Shown here: in pieces, positions 42,978 through 52,176 of the stretch
Layout of the letters: the number at the start of each line of letters is the position of its first letter
Numbering within the stretch: the stretch's first letter is position 1
Assembly: GCF_034259325.1 (NCBI RefSeq)
Contig: NZ_JAXIVS010000012.1
Span: 248,001 to 312,000 of the forward strand
Reading direction: 5' to 3'
DNA: 64,000 nucleotides
From: Hyalangium ruber
Lineage (GTDB): Bacteria; Myxococcota; Myxococcia; Myxococcales; Myxococcaceae
Translations under genes and position numbers: made by a program
Notes under the pieces: generated by a model
The model's database searches: none
Seen by the model: the letters and a program-made list of their open reading frames with translations, nothing else
What the model was told of the DNA's origin: nothing

Positions 42978-45137
42978 CTACGGCTCGCCTTCGGGAGAAG
43001 TCGGAGGAGAGAGCTCCAGCGGCTGGATGGAAGGATCCACCTCCGCTGGACCGACGGAGGGCTCCGCGGGCTCCAGCACCTCCTCCTCGACGGGCTTCTT
43101 GGCGGGAACCTCGGGTTTCCCTTGAATCGCCGGGGCCTTGGAGGGCTTCGGGGCAGGCGGCGGCGGGGCGGCGGCCTCCTCGGGGGCCTCGGCGCTCTCC
43201 TCGAGCTCCCCGGTCTCCTCCGTTGCCTCCGTCTCCTCTGGCTTCTTGACGGCAGCGGGGGGCGCCGGCTTCTTCGCGGCGGCGGGCGGGGGTTTCGTCG
43301 CGGCCGGCGCGGTGGTGGGAGGCGTGGACGGCTCGGCCTTCCGGGGCTTGGGAGGCTTCTCCTCGGAAGGCGCCGGCGTCGCGGCATTCACCGGTGCCTG
43401 CTCGGGCGCGGGCTCCTCCGGGGCGGCGCTGCCCTCCCCCGGCGGCGGCGGCTCGTAGGCATCCTGAGAGGGCGCGGCGACTCCCGTGGCGGGCATGGGG
43501 CTGGGCGCGGAGGGCTCCGCCTGGGACTCGGAGGTCGCGGAGAGCCGATCGGACATCCAGGAACCGGCGGAGCTGAACAGCGCGCCCAGCCGGCTCTTCA
43601 GTGCCTCGGGCAGGAAGAGAATGACGATGCCCGCGAGGACGACGACGAGGATGAGCCACATCCCCCGGCGCGTGGGGCGATCCATGGACTGCAGGGCCTG
43701 AGAGACCCTCGAGACGCGGGAGACCTCGGACACCTCCGAGTCCTCTCGCTCCTCGGACTTCGAGGGCGTGGGAGGCTCCGAGGGGCCGAGGGTGAACACG
43801 CCCATTCTCGCGGGTCGTCGGCCCTCGGGCTCAGGGCGTGCCGCCTTCACCGCGGCGGGGGGAGATACCTGGGTGGCCTCGGCCTCCTCGTCGGGTGTGG
43901 GAGGCCTTCGAGAGGGAGCCTCGGGCATCTGTCGACCCGAGGGAGGCCGTGCCCTCACGGGGCTGGACGGCTCGCCCGCCGCGCCCTGCTTTCGTGGGAA
44001 GGGACGAGCGCCCGGAACCGCCTGGCGCGGAGCGGCGGAGCGAGGAGGCAGCGTCTCCTGGAAGGGCAGCGCGGGCATCGGGTTCGTGGGCTCGATGTCG
44101 CTGGGATCCTCCAGGGTGTGCCTGGCGGGGATGGGGTTCTCCCGCGAGATGCTCTCCTCCTCGTAGTCCAGGAGCGCCAGCGTCTTCTGTCGCTTCTCCG
44201 CGAAGAGCGACTGCATCAGCGCGGCGACCGCCTCCTCATCGAAGAGCTCCGAGCCCATGGCCTGCTCGATGGCCTTGGCCATCTCGCGTCCCGTGGAGAA
44301 GCGCCGCGCCGGGTCCCTGGCCAGGGCGCGCATCACCACAGACTCCAGGGCCTCGGAAACCTCGGGGTTGAAGGTACGCGGCGAGGGAGCGTCGGAGTGG
44401 GCGATCTGACGCATCATCGCGTCCTCGTCCATGGTGTTGTACAGCCGCTGGCCGCTCAGCAGCTCGTGCAGCAGCACGCCCGCGCAGAACAAATCGCTGC
44501 GTCCGTCGAGCTCCTGGTTGCGCACCTGCTCGGGGGACATGTACCCGCTGGTCCCCTTCACCATTCCCACCGCGGTGCGGTTGAGCCGGCCCCTGGCCTT
44601 GGCGATGCCGAAGTCGATCACCTTCACGACACCGTCGTAGGTGACCATCACATTGCGGGGCGCCAGGTCTCGATGCACCACCGCCACCTTGCGGCCGGAG
44701 GGCGCGGTGAAGTGGTGGGCGTAGTGCAGGCCCAGACAGACGTCGCGGACCACTCTAGCGGCGAACCCGACGGGTACTGGGTTCCCGTAGCTGGAGGCGA
44801 CCATGACCTGCTCGAGGTTCTGGCCCGGGAGGAACTCCATGGCGAGGTACAGCTCGCCGTCCTCCTCGCCCAGCTCGAACACCTGGCCGATGTTCGCGTG
44901 CGAGAAGGCGGCGGTGATGCGCGCCTCATCGAGGAACATCCGGACGAACTCGTCGGTCTTGACGTCCGGCAGGATCTGCTTGAGGGCAACGAACTTGCGG
45001 AAGCCTCCGGGGCCCGAGGTGAAGGCCAGGAACAGCTCCGCCATGCCCCCGACGGAGTGTCGCGTGAGGATCTCGTACTTGCCGATTTTCCGGCCACGGT
45101 AGGGATCAACCCCGCTGGCCTCTGCCTGTCTGGGCAT
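42978..45137 (-). CDS. Membrane Ser/Thr protein kinase (paralogue)
   Basis: 719 residues. The kinase domain (about 15-285) is nearly the same as in the next gene: 'HSVGGMAELFLA', 'HRDLAPRNVM', 'DFGIAKARG', 'GYMSPEQ'. A linker rich in Pro, Ala and Arg leads to one membrane helix ('LILVVVLAGIVILFL') near 485. The C-terminal periplasmic part is low-complexity Pro/Glu/Ala without a PEGA domain, unlike its neighbour. The two genes are 72 bp apart on the same strand and look like a tandem duplication whose sensor halves diverged. Confidence 0.92.
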   Translation of the reverse strand: MPRQAEASGVDPYRGRKIGKYEILTRHSVGGMAELFLAFTSGPGGFRKFVALKQILPDVKTDEFVRMFLDEARITAAFSHANIGQVFELGEEDGELYLAMEFLPGQNLEQVMVASSYGNPVPVGFAARVVRDVCLGLHYAHHFTAPSGRKVAVVHRDLAPRNVMVTYDGVVKVIDFGIAKARGRLNRTAVGMVKGTSGYMSPEQVRNQELDGRSDLFCAGVLLHELLSGQRLYNTMDEDAMMRQIAHSDAPSPRTFNPEVSEALESVVMRALARDPARRFSTGREMAKAIEQAMGSELFDEEAVAALMQSLFAEKRQKTLALLDYEEESISRENPIPARHTLEDPSDIEPTNPMPALPFQETLPPRSAAPRQAVPGARPFPRKQGAAGEPSSPVRARPPSGRQMPEAPSRRPPTPDEEAEATQVSPPAAVKAARPEPEGRRPARMGVFTLGPSEPPTPSKSEEREDSEVSEVSRVSRVSQALQSMDRPTRRGMWLILVVVLAGIVILFLPEALKSRLGALFSSAGSWMSDRLSATSESQAEPSAPSPMPATGVAAPSQDAYEPPPPGEGSAAPEEPAPEQAPVNAATPAPSEEKPPKPRKAEPSTPPTTAPAATKPPPAAAKKPAPPAAVKKPEETEATEETGELEESAEAPEEAAAPPPPAPKPSKAPAIQGKPEVPAKKPVEEEVLEPAEPSVGPAEVDPSIQPLELSPPTSPEGEP

Positions 45138-45156
45138 GGGTGGGGCCGCATGCTAG

Positions 45157-45173
45157 CGGCGCCTCTGGCGCCG
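45157..45173 (-). terminator. Hairpin after the Cys-containing lipoprotein gene
   Basis: CGGCGCC (45157-45163) pairs with GGCGCCG (45167-45173) around a 3-nt loop, 27 bp beyond the lipoprotein stop and before the kinase start. No T-run follows, so it is only a possible terminator. Confidence 0.35.
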
Positions 45174-45199
45174 GTCACGCCCCCAGGCGCAAAAGCGTC

Positions 45200-46525
45200 T
45201 CAGGGGCCCTGGGCCACGCGCTGGTTGAAGACCACGTAGGGCATCAGGCTCTTGAGCGAGCAGGAGGTCGAGCGGTAGGCGCTGTTGGAGAGGCTGATGA
45301 GGGACCAGGTAGCGCTGGCCGCCACCACCTCCTCGGACTCTCCGGGATCGAGCGCCACCACGGCGGCGCCAGCGCGGAACTCGGTCCGCAGGAAGGAACG
45401 CTTGCCGCATTGGGTGTCCTCGCAGCCGACCGTGCGCGGCAGCGAAACCACCGTGAAGGGTTGGGTGTCCTCGGCGGCCAGCACCGCACCGAGCTGCCCC
45501 GGGTCCGCCGCCAGCAGCAGCATGCCGGTTGAGGCGCGCAGTGTGAGCGCGCGGTTCTCTGGCAGGGAGGAGGTCGAGGCATCCACCACCCGCACGGCCA
45601 GCTGCTCGCCCACCCGGAGGGTGACCGCTGCCTCCGAGGGGAGCGCGATGGAGACGATGGCCTTGTGCTCCCCGGCGGGTGCGGCCGCGCGGGCGAGTTG
45701 GAGCGTCATGGTGCCGTTGGAGTAGCGCACGGACGTCAGGGTGCCGGTACCGGTGAAGATGCGCCGCCCACCGGTGCCCGTGCTGGTGGCGAAGAAGCCC
45801 GGAACGCCCTGCTCCTCGGGCTCCAGGACGCGCACCTGCCAGGAGCCTCCCACGGCAGGGAACCCATGCGCGGGGCACGTATTGGTACACACGCCGGCCA
45901 GGCACACCGTACCGGCCGAGGCACACTCCGAGTCTCGCGAGCAGGGCGGAGGAGGCGTCGGCCCAACCTCCACCACGCCATCCGCCACCGCGAACTGTTG
46001 CAGCACGCAGACCGTCCCATCCTCGGGGAGCGTTCCGGGCACGGGCGTCAGGCCCTCATTGGGGCCGAGGCCCGGCACCGACGTCGCGTAGCAGAGCTGC
46101 AGCCGGAACGTCTCATCGAGGGGAGGGACTTCCTGCTCCAGGCAGCCCTGCAGCTCTCCGGCGGGGTCGCGGCACGAGGCCGTCTGATCCACCTGCACGA
46201 ACCCGCTCCAGGTGCGCTCGACGGTCGCGCCCGCGGGGATCTTCTGCACCCGGCGGATCGGCTCGGCATCCTGGCAGTTGCACGCGTCGTCACAGATGAC
46301 GTCGCACGCCAGACACGGGCACGGCGGAGCCTCCACGAAGCTGAACCACGCATCGCCCACGTGGCGCTGGACGCGCAGCCCCAGCGTGTCGTCGGTGGCA
46401 TCCACGAAGACAGCCTGGGAGGTCGTGTTGCGGATGCGGAGCGTGACGGGCGTGGGCAACGCGTCGGGGCCGCACTGGCATCCGGCGGCGACGAGACACA
46501 ACAGAAGTGCGTGGAGGGGTCTCAT
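45200..46525 (-). CDS. Cys-containing lipoprotein, hypothetical
   Basis: 441 residues. ATG 46525, lipobox 'LLLCLVAAGC'. The mature N-terminal part has a Cys-rich patch ('CPCLACDVICDDACNCQDAEP') and a second one ('CSRDSECASAGTVCLAGVCTNTC') typical of myxobacterial surface proteins. The rest looks beta-rich with no enzyme motif. It is divergent from the von Willebrand A lipoprotein gene across 175 bp, so the two may share control. Confidence 0.75.
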   Translation of the reverse strand: MRPLHALLLCLVAAGCQCGPDALPTPVTLRIRNTTSQAVFVDATDDTLGLRVQRHVGDAWFSFVEAPPCPCLACDVICDDACNCQDAEPIRRVQKIPAGATVERTWSGFVQVDQTASCRDPAGELQGCLEQEVPPLDETFRLQLCYATSVPGLGPNEGLTPVPGTLPEDGTVCVLQQFAVADGVVEVGPTPPPPCSRDSECASAGTVCLAGVCTNTCPAHGFPAVGGSWQVRVLEPEEQGVPGFFATSTGTGGRRIFTGTGTLTSVRYSNGTMTLQLARAAAPAGEHKAIVSIALPSEAAVTLRVGEQLAVRVVDASTSSLPENRALTLRASTGMLLLAADPGQLGAVLAAEDTQPFTVVSLPRTVGCEDTQCGKRSFLRTEFRAGAAVVALDPGESEEVVAASATWSLISLSNSAYRSTSCSLKSLMPYVVFNQRVAQGP

Positions 46526-46700
46526 GAACCGGCTCTGCGGCGCCGCCGTGAACCGGCCTTGTCGCGGCACCGTGGGCGCGGATGATGCCCGGCATGGGTG
46601 GAACCCGCAAACCGAACCGCGACTTTTGTGTCACACCGCCCTCGGATCCGAGTGTCCATGAACTTGCGGCGCCGGAGGGGCTTACGACATTCTCGGCGCC

Positions 46701-47774
46701 ATGAAGCTTCGTGTCGGCCTGCTGATGGCGCTGGTGGTGGCGCTCGGCTGTGACAGCGTGAGCGGAGAGTCCGGGCGTGGCGAGGCCGTGCCCGTGGTGG
46801 CCCCGCCGCGGGTGTCGCCGGTGGAGCTGTTGCCGCCCACGGTGGACCGCTCTGTCACCCAGCGCGTCGAGGTGCGCGATCCGCCGGCGATCCCCGCGGT
46901 GCAGGTGGACGTGCAGCGCCAGTCGGACGGCATCGTCGACATCCTCTGGGTGGTGGACGACTCCGGCTCGATGGCCAACCAGCGGCAGACGCTCACTGAC
47001 AACTTCGCGCGCTTCCTGGAGGAGCTGCTGGCGCTCCAGGTCCGCTTCCAGATCGGCGTCATCTCCACGAACTTCAATGATCGGGGAGTGCTGCGCGGCA
47101 CCACGAAGATCATCACCAACGCGACGCCGAACCCGCGCGGCGTCTTCATCCAGAACACCACCTTCCCCACCGGCTCGCGCGCGCGGCTGGAGCTGGGGCT
47201 GCGGATGATGGAGCTGGCGCTGAGCGAGCCCAACCGCGGCGGTCCCAACGCGGGCTTCCTGCGACCCAACGCGGCGCTGGCGGTCATCGTCGTCACCGAC
47301 GAGGACGACAACTCCTACGGCGAGCCGACCTACTACACGCGCTTCCTGCGCAGCCTGAAGGGGCCGGGCAACGAGAACCTGTCCTCGCTGTCGATCATCG
47401 GCGGCACCACGCCGGATGGCTGCTTCCCGCCGGGTGAGGAGAACTACTTCGGCGGCCGGGCCGATCCCGCCTTCCGCTACAGCGCCGTGGCCACGCGGAC
47501 GGGCGGAATCATCGGCTCCATCTGCGATATCTCCTTCGAGAACACGCTGGTGAAGATCGCCGCGGCCCTCAACACCCTGCGCCGGGTGTTCCCGCTGTCA
47601 CTGAAGCCGGATCCCGCCACCCTCACCGTGCGCGTCAACGGCACCCTGGTGCCCCGGGACGTGGTGAACGGGTGGCAGTACCGGGAGGAGACACAGAGCG
47701 TCACCTTCCTGGGCAACTACGTTCCTCCTCCGGGCGCGGTCCTGCGCTTCGAGTACGCCATCGCCCTTCCCTGA
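46701..47774 (+). CDS. von Willebrand factor A-domain lipoprotein
   Basis: 357 residues. Lipobox 'LLMALVVALGC'. A VWA domain from about residue 75 carries the metal site DDSGS ('LWVVDDSGSMANQRQTL') and a later 'VIVVTDEDDNSYGEP', so it should bind a divalent metal and a partner protein. The C-terminal ~70 residues form a small beta domain ('LTVRVNGTLVPRDVVNGWQY'). The next gene starts 6 bp later, so the two lipoproteins form an operon. Confidence 0.88.
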   Translation: MKLRVGLLMALVVALGCDSVSGESGRGEAVPVVAPPRVSPVELLPPTVDRSVTQRVEVRDPPAIPAVQVDVQRQSDGIVDILWVVDDSGSMANQRQTLTDNFARFLEELLALQVRFQIGVISTNFNDRGVLRGTTKIITNATPNPRGVFIQNTTFPTGSRARLELGLRMMELALSEPNRGGPNAGFLRPNAALAVIVVTDEDDNSYGEPTYYTRFLRSLKGPGNENLSSLSIIGGTTPDGCFPPGEENYFGGRADPAFRYSAVATRTGGIIGSICDISFENTLVKIAAALNTLRRVFPLSLKPDPATLTVRVNGTLVPRDVVNGWQYREETQSVTFLGNYVPPPGAVLRFEYAIALP

Positions 47775-47780
47775 GGTCCC

Positions 47781-49181
47781 GTGAACCGCTCCCCTGCCCT
47801 CCTCCTGCTGACGCTCCTGGCCGTGCTGGGACTGTCGGCGTGCGCGCGGACGGCCCTCTCGCCCGAGTGCCCCGTGGGCTACACGGCCAACGGCGACACG
47901 TGCGAGTGCCTCACCGACCAGGCCTGTCCGGAAGGCATGGCCTGCGAGGTGGGCGTGTGCGTCTGCCGCGACAGCGCCTGCTGTCCCGAAGGCCACGAAT
48001 ACTCCGAGGGCAGCGAGTCCTGCGTCTGCCGGGATGACTCCTGCTGTCCGGTGGGCCACGTGTGGAACGGCCCGGAGAACCGCTGCGAGTGCGGCGAGCA
48101 GGACTGCTGCCCCGCGGGCTACACGTTCGACACCCAGGCGGGAGCGTGCCGCTGCAGCGCGGACAACTGCTGCCCGCAGGGCTTCAAGTTCGATCCGGAA
48201 GCCGAGCAGTGCGTGTGCGACTCGGACGAGTGCTGCCCGGTGGACCACCGGTTCGATCCCGAGCGCGGCGACTGTGTCTGCGCGAAGACCTCCTGCTGCC
48301 CGCCGGACCACACCTACAGCGCCAACGTGAAGGCGTGCGTGTGCAACGGAGATTCGTGCTGCCCGACGGGTTACCGCAAGGACGACGCCCGGGAGCGCTG
48401 CGTCTGCATCAGCGATGCGGCATGTGGGGCGGGCAGCTTCTGTGACGCCGTTTCGGGCGCCTGTCTGTGCCGGGACGACTCGGGCTGCAGGTCGGGCCAG
48501 TACTGCAACAGCTTTGGCTTCTGCCAGGCGCTCGGCAACTGCACGACGAACGCCGACTGCCCCGGCAACACCTTCTGCGACATCACCACGGACCGCTGCA
48601 TTCCCAGCGGGCCCTGCACGATCGACGAGCACTGCGCCTTCGGGCAGTTCTGCGATCCGCTGATGGCGCGCTGCCGCCCGGGCTGCCGCCGCGATGGGGA
48701 CTGCTCGGACAAGCAGGCCTGTGAAGGAGGCCAGTGCATCGACTTCTGCCGCGTCAACGCGAGCTGCGAGGTGAACCTGTTCTGCGCTCCGTCCTCCGGC
48801 GTGTGTGCCCCGCGCACGGGGCGCGCGGACTGCCTGGACTGCACGGCGAACTCCAGCGTCTGCGGCGGCAACGCCTCGTGCCTCACCTTCATCAGCGAGG
48901 GCCAGACCCGGAACTTCTGTGGAGTGCATTGCGCCGGCGACGCGGACTGTCCCTCGGGCTTCAGCTGTGGCGACGTCATCTACTCCTGCACCACGGGAGA
49001 AGGCGGCTCCTGCCCCCCGGACACCCAAGCGCCAGGGGAGACCTTCTCGTGCCGAGGCTTCCAGGTGGAGAACGAGACGGGCACCCGCTTCTACTGCTCG
49101 GATGCGCAGCGCCAGCCGCACGTCTACCTCCGAGCCTGTGCGCCGCAGTCGGGCTTCTGCCCTGCCACCGAGCTGCCCTGA
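47781..49181 (+). CDS. Cys-rich repeat lipoprotein
   Basis: 466 residues starting at GTG 47781, with lipobox 'AVLGLSAC'. About six tandem repeats of ~28 residues occupy ~50-215, each ending in a C-x-C...CC pattern ('CRCSADNCCPQGFKFDPEAEQ', 'CVCDSDECCPVDHRFDPERGD'). Dickkopf/EGF-like Cys modules follow to ~340 ('NADCPGNTFCDITTDRC'). The many disulfides imply a rigid rod exposed on the cell surface. It is probably co-transcribed with the VWA lipoprotein 6 bp upstream and may be its partner; the role (adhesion or contact) is inference. Confidence 0.85.
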   Translation: MNRSPALLLLTLLAVLGLSACARTALSPECPVGYTANGDTCECLTDQACPEGMACEVGVCVCRDSACCPEGHEYSEGSESCVCRDDSCCPVGHVWNGPENRCECGEQDCCPAGYTFDTQAGACRCSADNCCPQGFKFDPEAEQCVCDSDECCPVDHRFDPERGDCVCAKTSCCPPDHTYSANVKACVCNGDSCCPTGYRKDDARERCVCISDAACGAGSFCDAVSGACLCRDDSGCRSGQYCNSFGFCQALGNCTTNADCPGNTFCDITTDRCIPSGPCTIDEHCAFGQFCDPLMARCRPGCRRDGDCSDKQACEGGQCIDFCRVNASCEVNLFCAPSSGVCAPRTGRADCLDCTANSSVCGGNASCLTFISEGQTRNFCGVHCAGDADCPSGFSCGDVIYSCTTGEGGSCPPDTQAPGETFSCRGFQVENETGTRFYCSDAQRQPHVYLRACAPQSGFCPATELP

Positions 49182-49232
49182 GCCCCGAAGCTGGGAGCGG
49201 CACGCACCATCCCGCCGCTCCTGCCCTCCGAC

Positions 49233-50234
49233 TCAGCGAGGCCGCAGATCCGCGGGCATGTGCTCGAGCACCTCATCGGCGCGAGGCAGTCCCGCCACCG
49301 CGCCGAGCCGCTCCACGACACGCGAGCCCACCACGCACGAGAAGGTGGCCAGCTCCTCCAGGGACTCCCGCGTCGCCGCGCGCAGCGCCTGAGCGTCCGC
49401 GTAGCGCCGCGTGAGCCCGTACAGGAAGCTCGCGACGAAACCGTCCCCAGCGCCCGTGGTGTCCAACACGCGAACCTGAGGTGCCGGCACGCGCACCTCC
49501 TCGCCGTGCCAGAGCAAGGCCGCGCCCTTCTCTCCGAGCGTCACCACCGGCAGCAACACACCGAGATCGCGCAGGTACTCCAGGGCCCCACGCACATCCG
49601 TCGTGCCGGTGACGAAGGGCATCTCCTCCTCGGACAGCTTCACCACAGAGCACAGCGGCAGCAGCCGCTCGAGGATGCCCTTGGGCTCGCTCCGGTCCGC
49701 CCAGGCGTGGAGTCGCAGATTGGGATCGCAGCTGACGATGCCGCCCGCCTCACGCACCTGCTCCGCCGCCCGCTGCACCGCCACGCGCGCCTCGGGCAGG
49801 TGCAGCGAATTGGAGCCCCAGTGCAGCACTCGCGTCCGCGCGAGGAAGGCCGCGTCCACATCCCGCTCACCGAGCAGGAACTCCGCCGAGCGCGTCCGAA
49901 AGTAGGTGAAGCTCCGCTCCCCACGCGCATCCAGCGAGATGAAGACCAGGCCGGTGCGCGCCTCGCTCACCTGTCGCAGGTGGCTTACGTCCACGCCCTC
50001 GGCGGCCAGGCGCTCGCGGAGGAAGTGGCCGAACTCATCCTCGCCCACCACCGTCACCAGCCCTGAGCGCGCACCAAGCCGGGCCACCCCCACGGACACA
50101 TTGGCCAGCGAACCGCCGATGGCGGGAGCCCACGCGGACACCTCACGCACGCGCCGGCCGGCCTCGGTGGGGAGGAAGTCCACCAGCGTCTCGCCCATGC
50201 ACACCATGTCGAGCACCGGTGCCGCGTCCGCCAT
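49233..50234 (-). CDS. PfkB-family carbohydrate kinase (fructokinase-like)
   Basis: 333 residues. PfkB motif 1 is 'WAPAIGGSLANVSVGVARLG' and motif 2 'VLDTTGAGDGFVASFLYGL' contains the catalytic Asp of 'GAGD'. The N-terminal 'MVCMGETLVDFLP' is typical of fructokinases. It phosphorylates a sugar with ATP in the cytoplasm; the exact sugar is not certain. ATG 50234. It lies at the end of the recO operon, 23 bp after recO. Confidence 0.88.
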   Translation of the reverse strand: MADAAPVLDMVCMGETLVDFLPTEAGRRVREVSAWAPAIGGSLANVSVGVARLGARSGLVTVVGEDEFGHFLRERLAAEGVDVSHLRQVSEARTGLVFISLDARGERSFTYFRTRSAEFLLGERDVDAAFLARTRVLHWGSNSLHLPEARVAVQRAAEQVREAGGIVSCDPNLRLHAWADRSEPKGILERLLPLCSVVKLSEEEMPFVTGTTDVRGALEYLRDLGVLLPVVTLGEKGAALLWHGEEVRVPAPQVRVLDTTGAGDGFVASFLYGLTRRYADAQALRAATRESLEELATFSCVVGSRVVERLGAVAGLPRADEVLEHMPADLRPR

Positions 50235-50257
50235 GGAGTCCTCCTCCGCCGCGCTGC

Positions 50258-50992
50258 TCAGTCCAGCCCCACCTGGGCCATGAAGTCCACGCTCTTGAGG
50301 CGCCGGCCAAGGTGGTGCGAGATGAAGACATTGAGGATGCCGCGCGCGCGGGCCCGCAGCTCGGGCGGCAGCGGAGTGCGCTGGCCCTCCTGCAACGCGC
50401 GCAGGCCCGACAGCAGCTCCGGAGGCACCGCCACCGAGTCCCGGGCCCGACCGCTGCACGGCTCACACACAGCGCCGCCGTGGGCCTGATCGAAGCGCGG
50501 CCGTTCTCCCGGCGCCCCGCCACACAGCGCGCACGCATCGAAGCGAGGCATGAGGCCCGCGAGGGCCAGCGCGTTCAGCTCGAAAGCGAGCAGCGAGGTA
50601 GGGCCTGCCTCCTTGGCATCCAGGCGGGCAAGGTACTGCTCCAGCAGGACGAACAGCTCCGGGTGGGGCTCATGCTCGCGAGTCAGCTCGCGGCACAACT
50701 CCACGGCGTACAGGGCCCGAGCGATGAGGGAGAGGTCCTGCCGGGCCGTGTAGTAGCCAGCCTGGATGTCGGTGGAGTCCAGCCGCACGGTGCTGCCGCG
50801 CGTCTCGACGAGCTGCACCCGCAGGCGCATGAACGGCTCCAGCGCGCCGGCGAAGCGCCGCTTGCTCTTGCGTGCCCCCGCGGCGAACGCGGTGAGCTTG
50901 CCGTGCTCGCGCGTGAGGAGCGTCACCAGCCGGTCCGCCTCCCCATAGTCCAGGGTGGAGAGCACCAGCGCGTCGTCGTCGAACCGCTCCAT
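50258..50992 (-). CDS. recO: DNA repair protein RecO
   Basis: 244 residues. RecO anneals single strands and loads RecA with RecR in RecF-pathway repair. The N-terminal OB fold ('DDALVLSTLDYGEADRLVTLLTREHGKLTAFAAGARKSK') and the C-terminal zinc-ribbon-like Cys set ('CALCGG...CEPCSG') are both seen. I chose ATG 50992, which follows AAAGAG. It is 8 bp after the RodZ-like gene in a tight operon. Confidence 0.94.
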   Translation of the reverse strand: MERFDDDALVLSTLDYGEADRLVTLLTREHGKLTAFAAGARKSKRRFAGALEPFMRLRVQLVETRGSTVRLDSTDIQAGYYTARQDLSLIARALYAVELCRELTREHEPHPELFVLLEQYLARLDAKEAGPTSLLAFELNALALAGLMPRFDACALCGGAPGERPRFDQAHGGAVCEPCSGRARDSVAVPPELLSGLRALQEGQRTPLPPELRARARGILNVFISHHLGRRLKSVDFMAQVGLD

Positions 50993-51000
50993 GGTCTCTT

Positions 51001-51387
51001 TCAACCCGCGAAGGGGCGCGGAAGCTTCCCGGTCACGACCAGAAACGCGTACACCCCCAGCGCGGTGACGAGCAGCATCACCGTCAGGCCCACCCACGCG
51101 CGCTTGCGCCGCTCCTTCTCGAGTGCGGCGGGGCTCGGAGACGGGGTGGCCCGGTCCACCTCCTCGTAGCGCAGCACGGCCTCCTCGGGAGCCAGCCCGA
51201 TGACGTGCGCGTACGCGCGGACATAGTTCACCACGAAGATCCGGGCCGGCAGCCGCTCCACCTGCCCCTCCTCCAGCGCCACGATGAGGCTGGGGGGGAT
51301 CTTCGTCGCGCGGGAGATGTCGTCGCGCGACATGCCCCGGAGCTCACGCTGCTGGACGAGGTACTTGCCGAAATCGACGTAGTCCAC
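51001..51387 (-). CDS. RodZ-like HTH membrane protein
   Basis: 128 residues. An N-terminal Xre-type helix-turn-helix ('FGKYLVQQRELRGMSRDDISRATKIPPSLIVALEEGQVERLPARIFVVNYVRAYAHVIGL') of the RodZ/HTH_25 type is followed by one membrane helix ('WVGLTVMLLVTALGVYAFLVVTG'). Full RodZ has a longer periplasmic part, absent here. It may tie envelope or pilus functions to the cell-shape machinery. It lies between the Tgl-like gene and recO. Confidence 0.85.
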   Translation of the reverse strand: MDYVDFGKYLVQQRELRGMSRDDISRATKIPPSLIVALEEGQVERLPARIFVVNYVRAYAHVIGLAPEEAVLRYEEVDRATPSPSPAALEKERRKRAWVGLTVMLLVTALGVYAFLVVTGKLPRPFAG

Positions 51388-51400
51388 GGCCGCTCCGGAA

Positions 51401-52153
51401 CTACAGGTGCTCGCGCAGGCGGCGGCACTCGTCCTTCAGTACGGGCTGGGTCGCCTTGGTCTCGCACGTGGTGAAGTGCTCGCGCGCGGCGTCCACCTGG
51501 CCCGTCTTGGCCAGGCACACGGCCTCGTGCATGTGGGCATCCGCCACGTCCGGGCACGCCTCGCGGTAGCGGGTGAACTGGCGGCACGCCTCCTCGGTGT
51601 TGCCCGTCTGGTCGTGGATGAGGCCCAGGTTCTTGTACCCGAGGCAGAAGCCGGGATTGAGCGTCACCGCGGCGCGGATGTTCTCCAGCGCCTTCGCCGT
51701 GTCGCCCTTCTTGTAGTAGGCCCACCCCATGTTGCCCTGCGCGATGAACGGCGTGGGGTAGAGCATGTCGTTGAGCGCCTGCTCGTAGAGCTTGATGGCC
51801 TCGTCATACCGCCCCTGGGCCAGGTGGACGTTGGCCAGGTTCGTCCGAGCCTCGGAGAAGTTCGGCCGCAGCTCGAGCGCCTTCTCGTAGTGCTCGATGG
51901 CCTCCACCGGCCGCCGGAAGGACTCGTGCAGCACGAGCCCCAGCGCGTTGCGCGCATCGGCGTTCTCGGGGTCCAGCGTGACCGCCTTCTGGTACTCGCT
52001 CAGGGCCTCCTGGATGTTTCCGGCCTGCTGCGCCTGGATGCCCAGGTTGTAGTGGATATCGGCGCTCTGCCGCTCCTTCTCCGTGGGGATGTGCTTGCAG
52101 CCGGAGAGGAGGAGCGCGAGCGCGAGGGGCCAGGCGAAGGAGACGCGGAGCAT
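51401..52153 (-). CDS. tgl: TPR lipoprotein, Tgl/PilF-like type IV pilus pilotin
   Basis: 250 residues. Lipobox 'LALALLLSGC'. About six tetratricopeptide repeats fill the mature protein ('IHYNLGIQAQQAGNIQEALSEYQKAVTLDPENADARNALGLVL', 'EARTNLANVHLAQGRYDEAIKLYEQAL'). Size, lipobox and TPR number match Tgl of Myxococcus, the outer-membrane lipoprotein needed to assemble the PilQ secretin. I infer the name from layout, not from a database match. It is in an operon with an upstream unknown gene and the RodZ-like gene. Confidence 0.75.
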   Translation of the reverse strand: MLRVSFAWPLALALLLSGCKHIPTEKERQSADIHYNLGIQAQQAGNIQEALSEYQKAVTLDPENADARNALGLVLHESFRRPVEAIEHYEKALELRPNFSEARTNLANVHLAQGRYDEAIKLYEQALNDMLYPTPFIAQGNMGWAYYKKGDTAKALENIRAAVTLNPGFCLGYKNLGLIHDQTGNTEEACRQFTRYREACPDVADAHMHEAVCLAKTGQVDAAREHFTTCETKATQPVLKDECRRLREHL

Positions 52154-52176
52154 GGAGGAACTCGGTGGGAGAAGAT

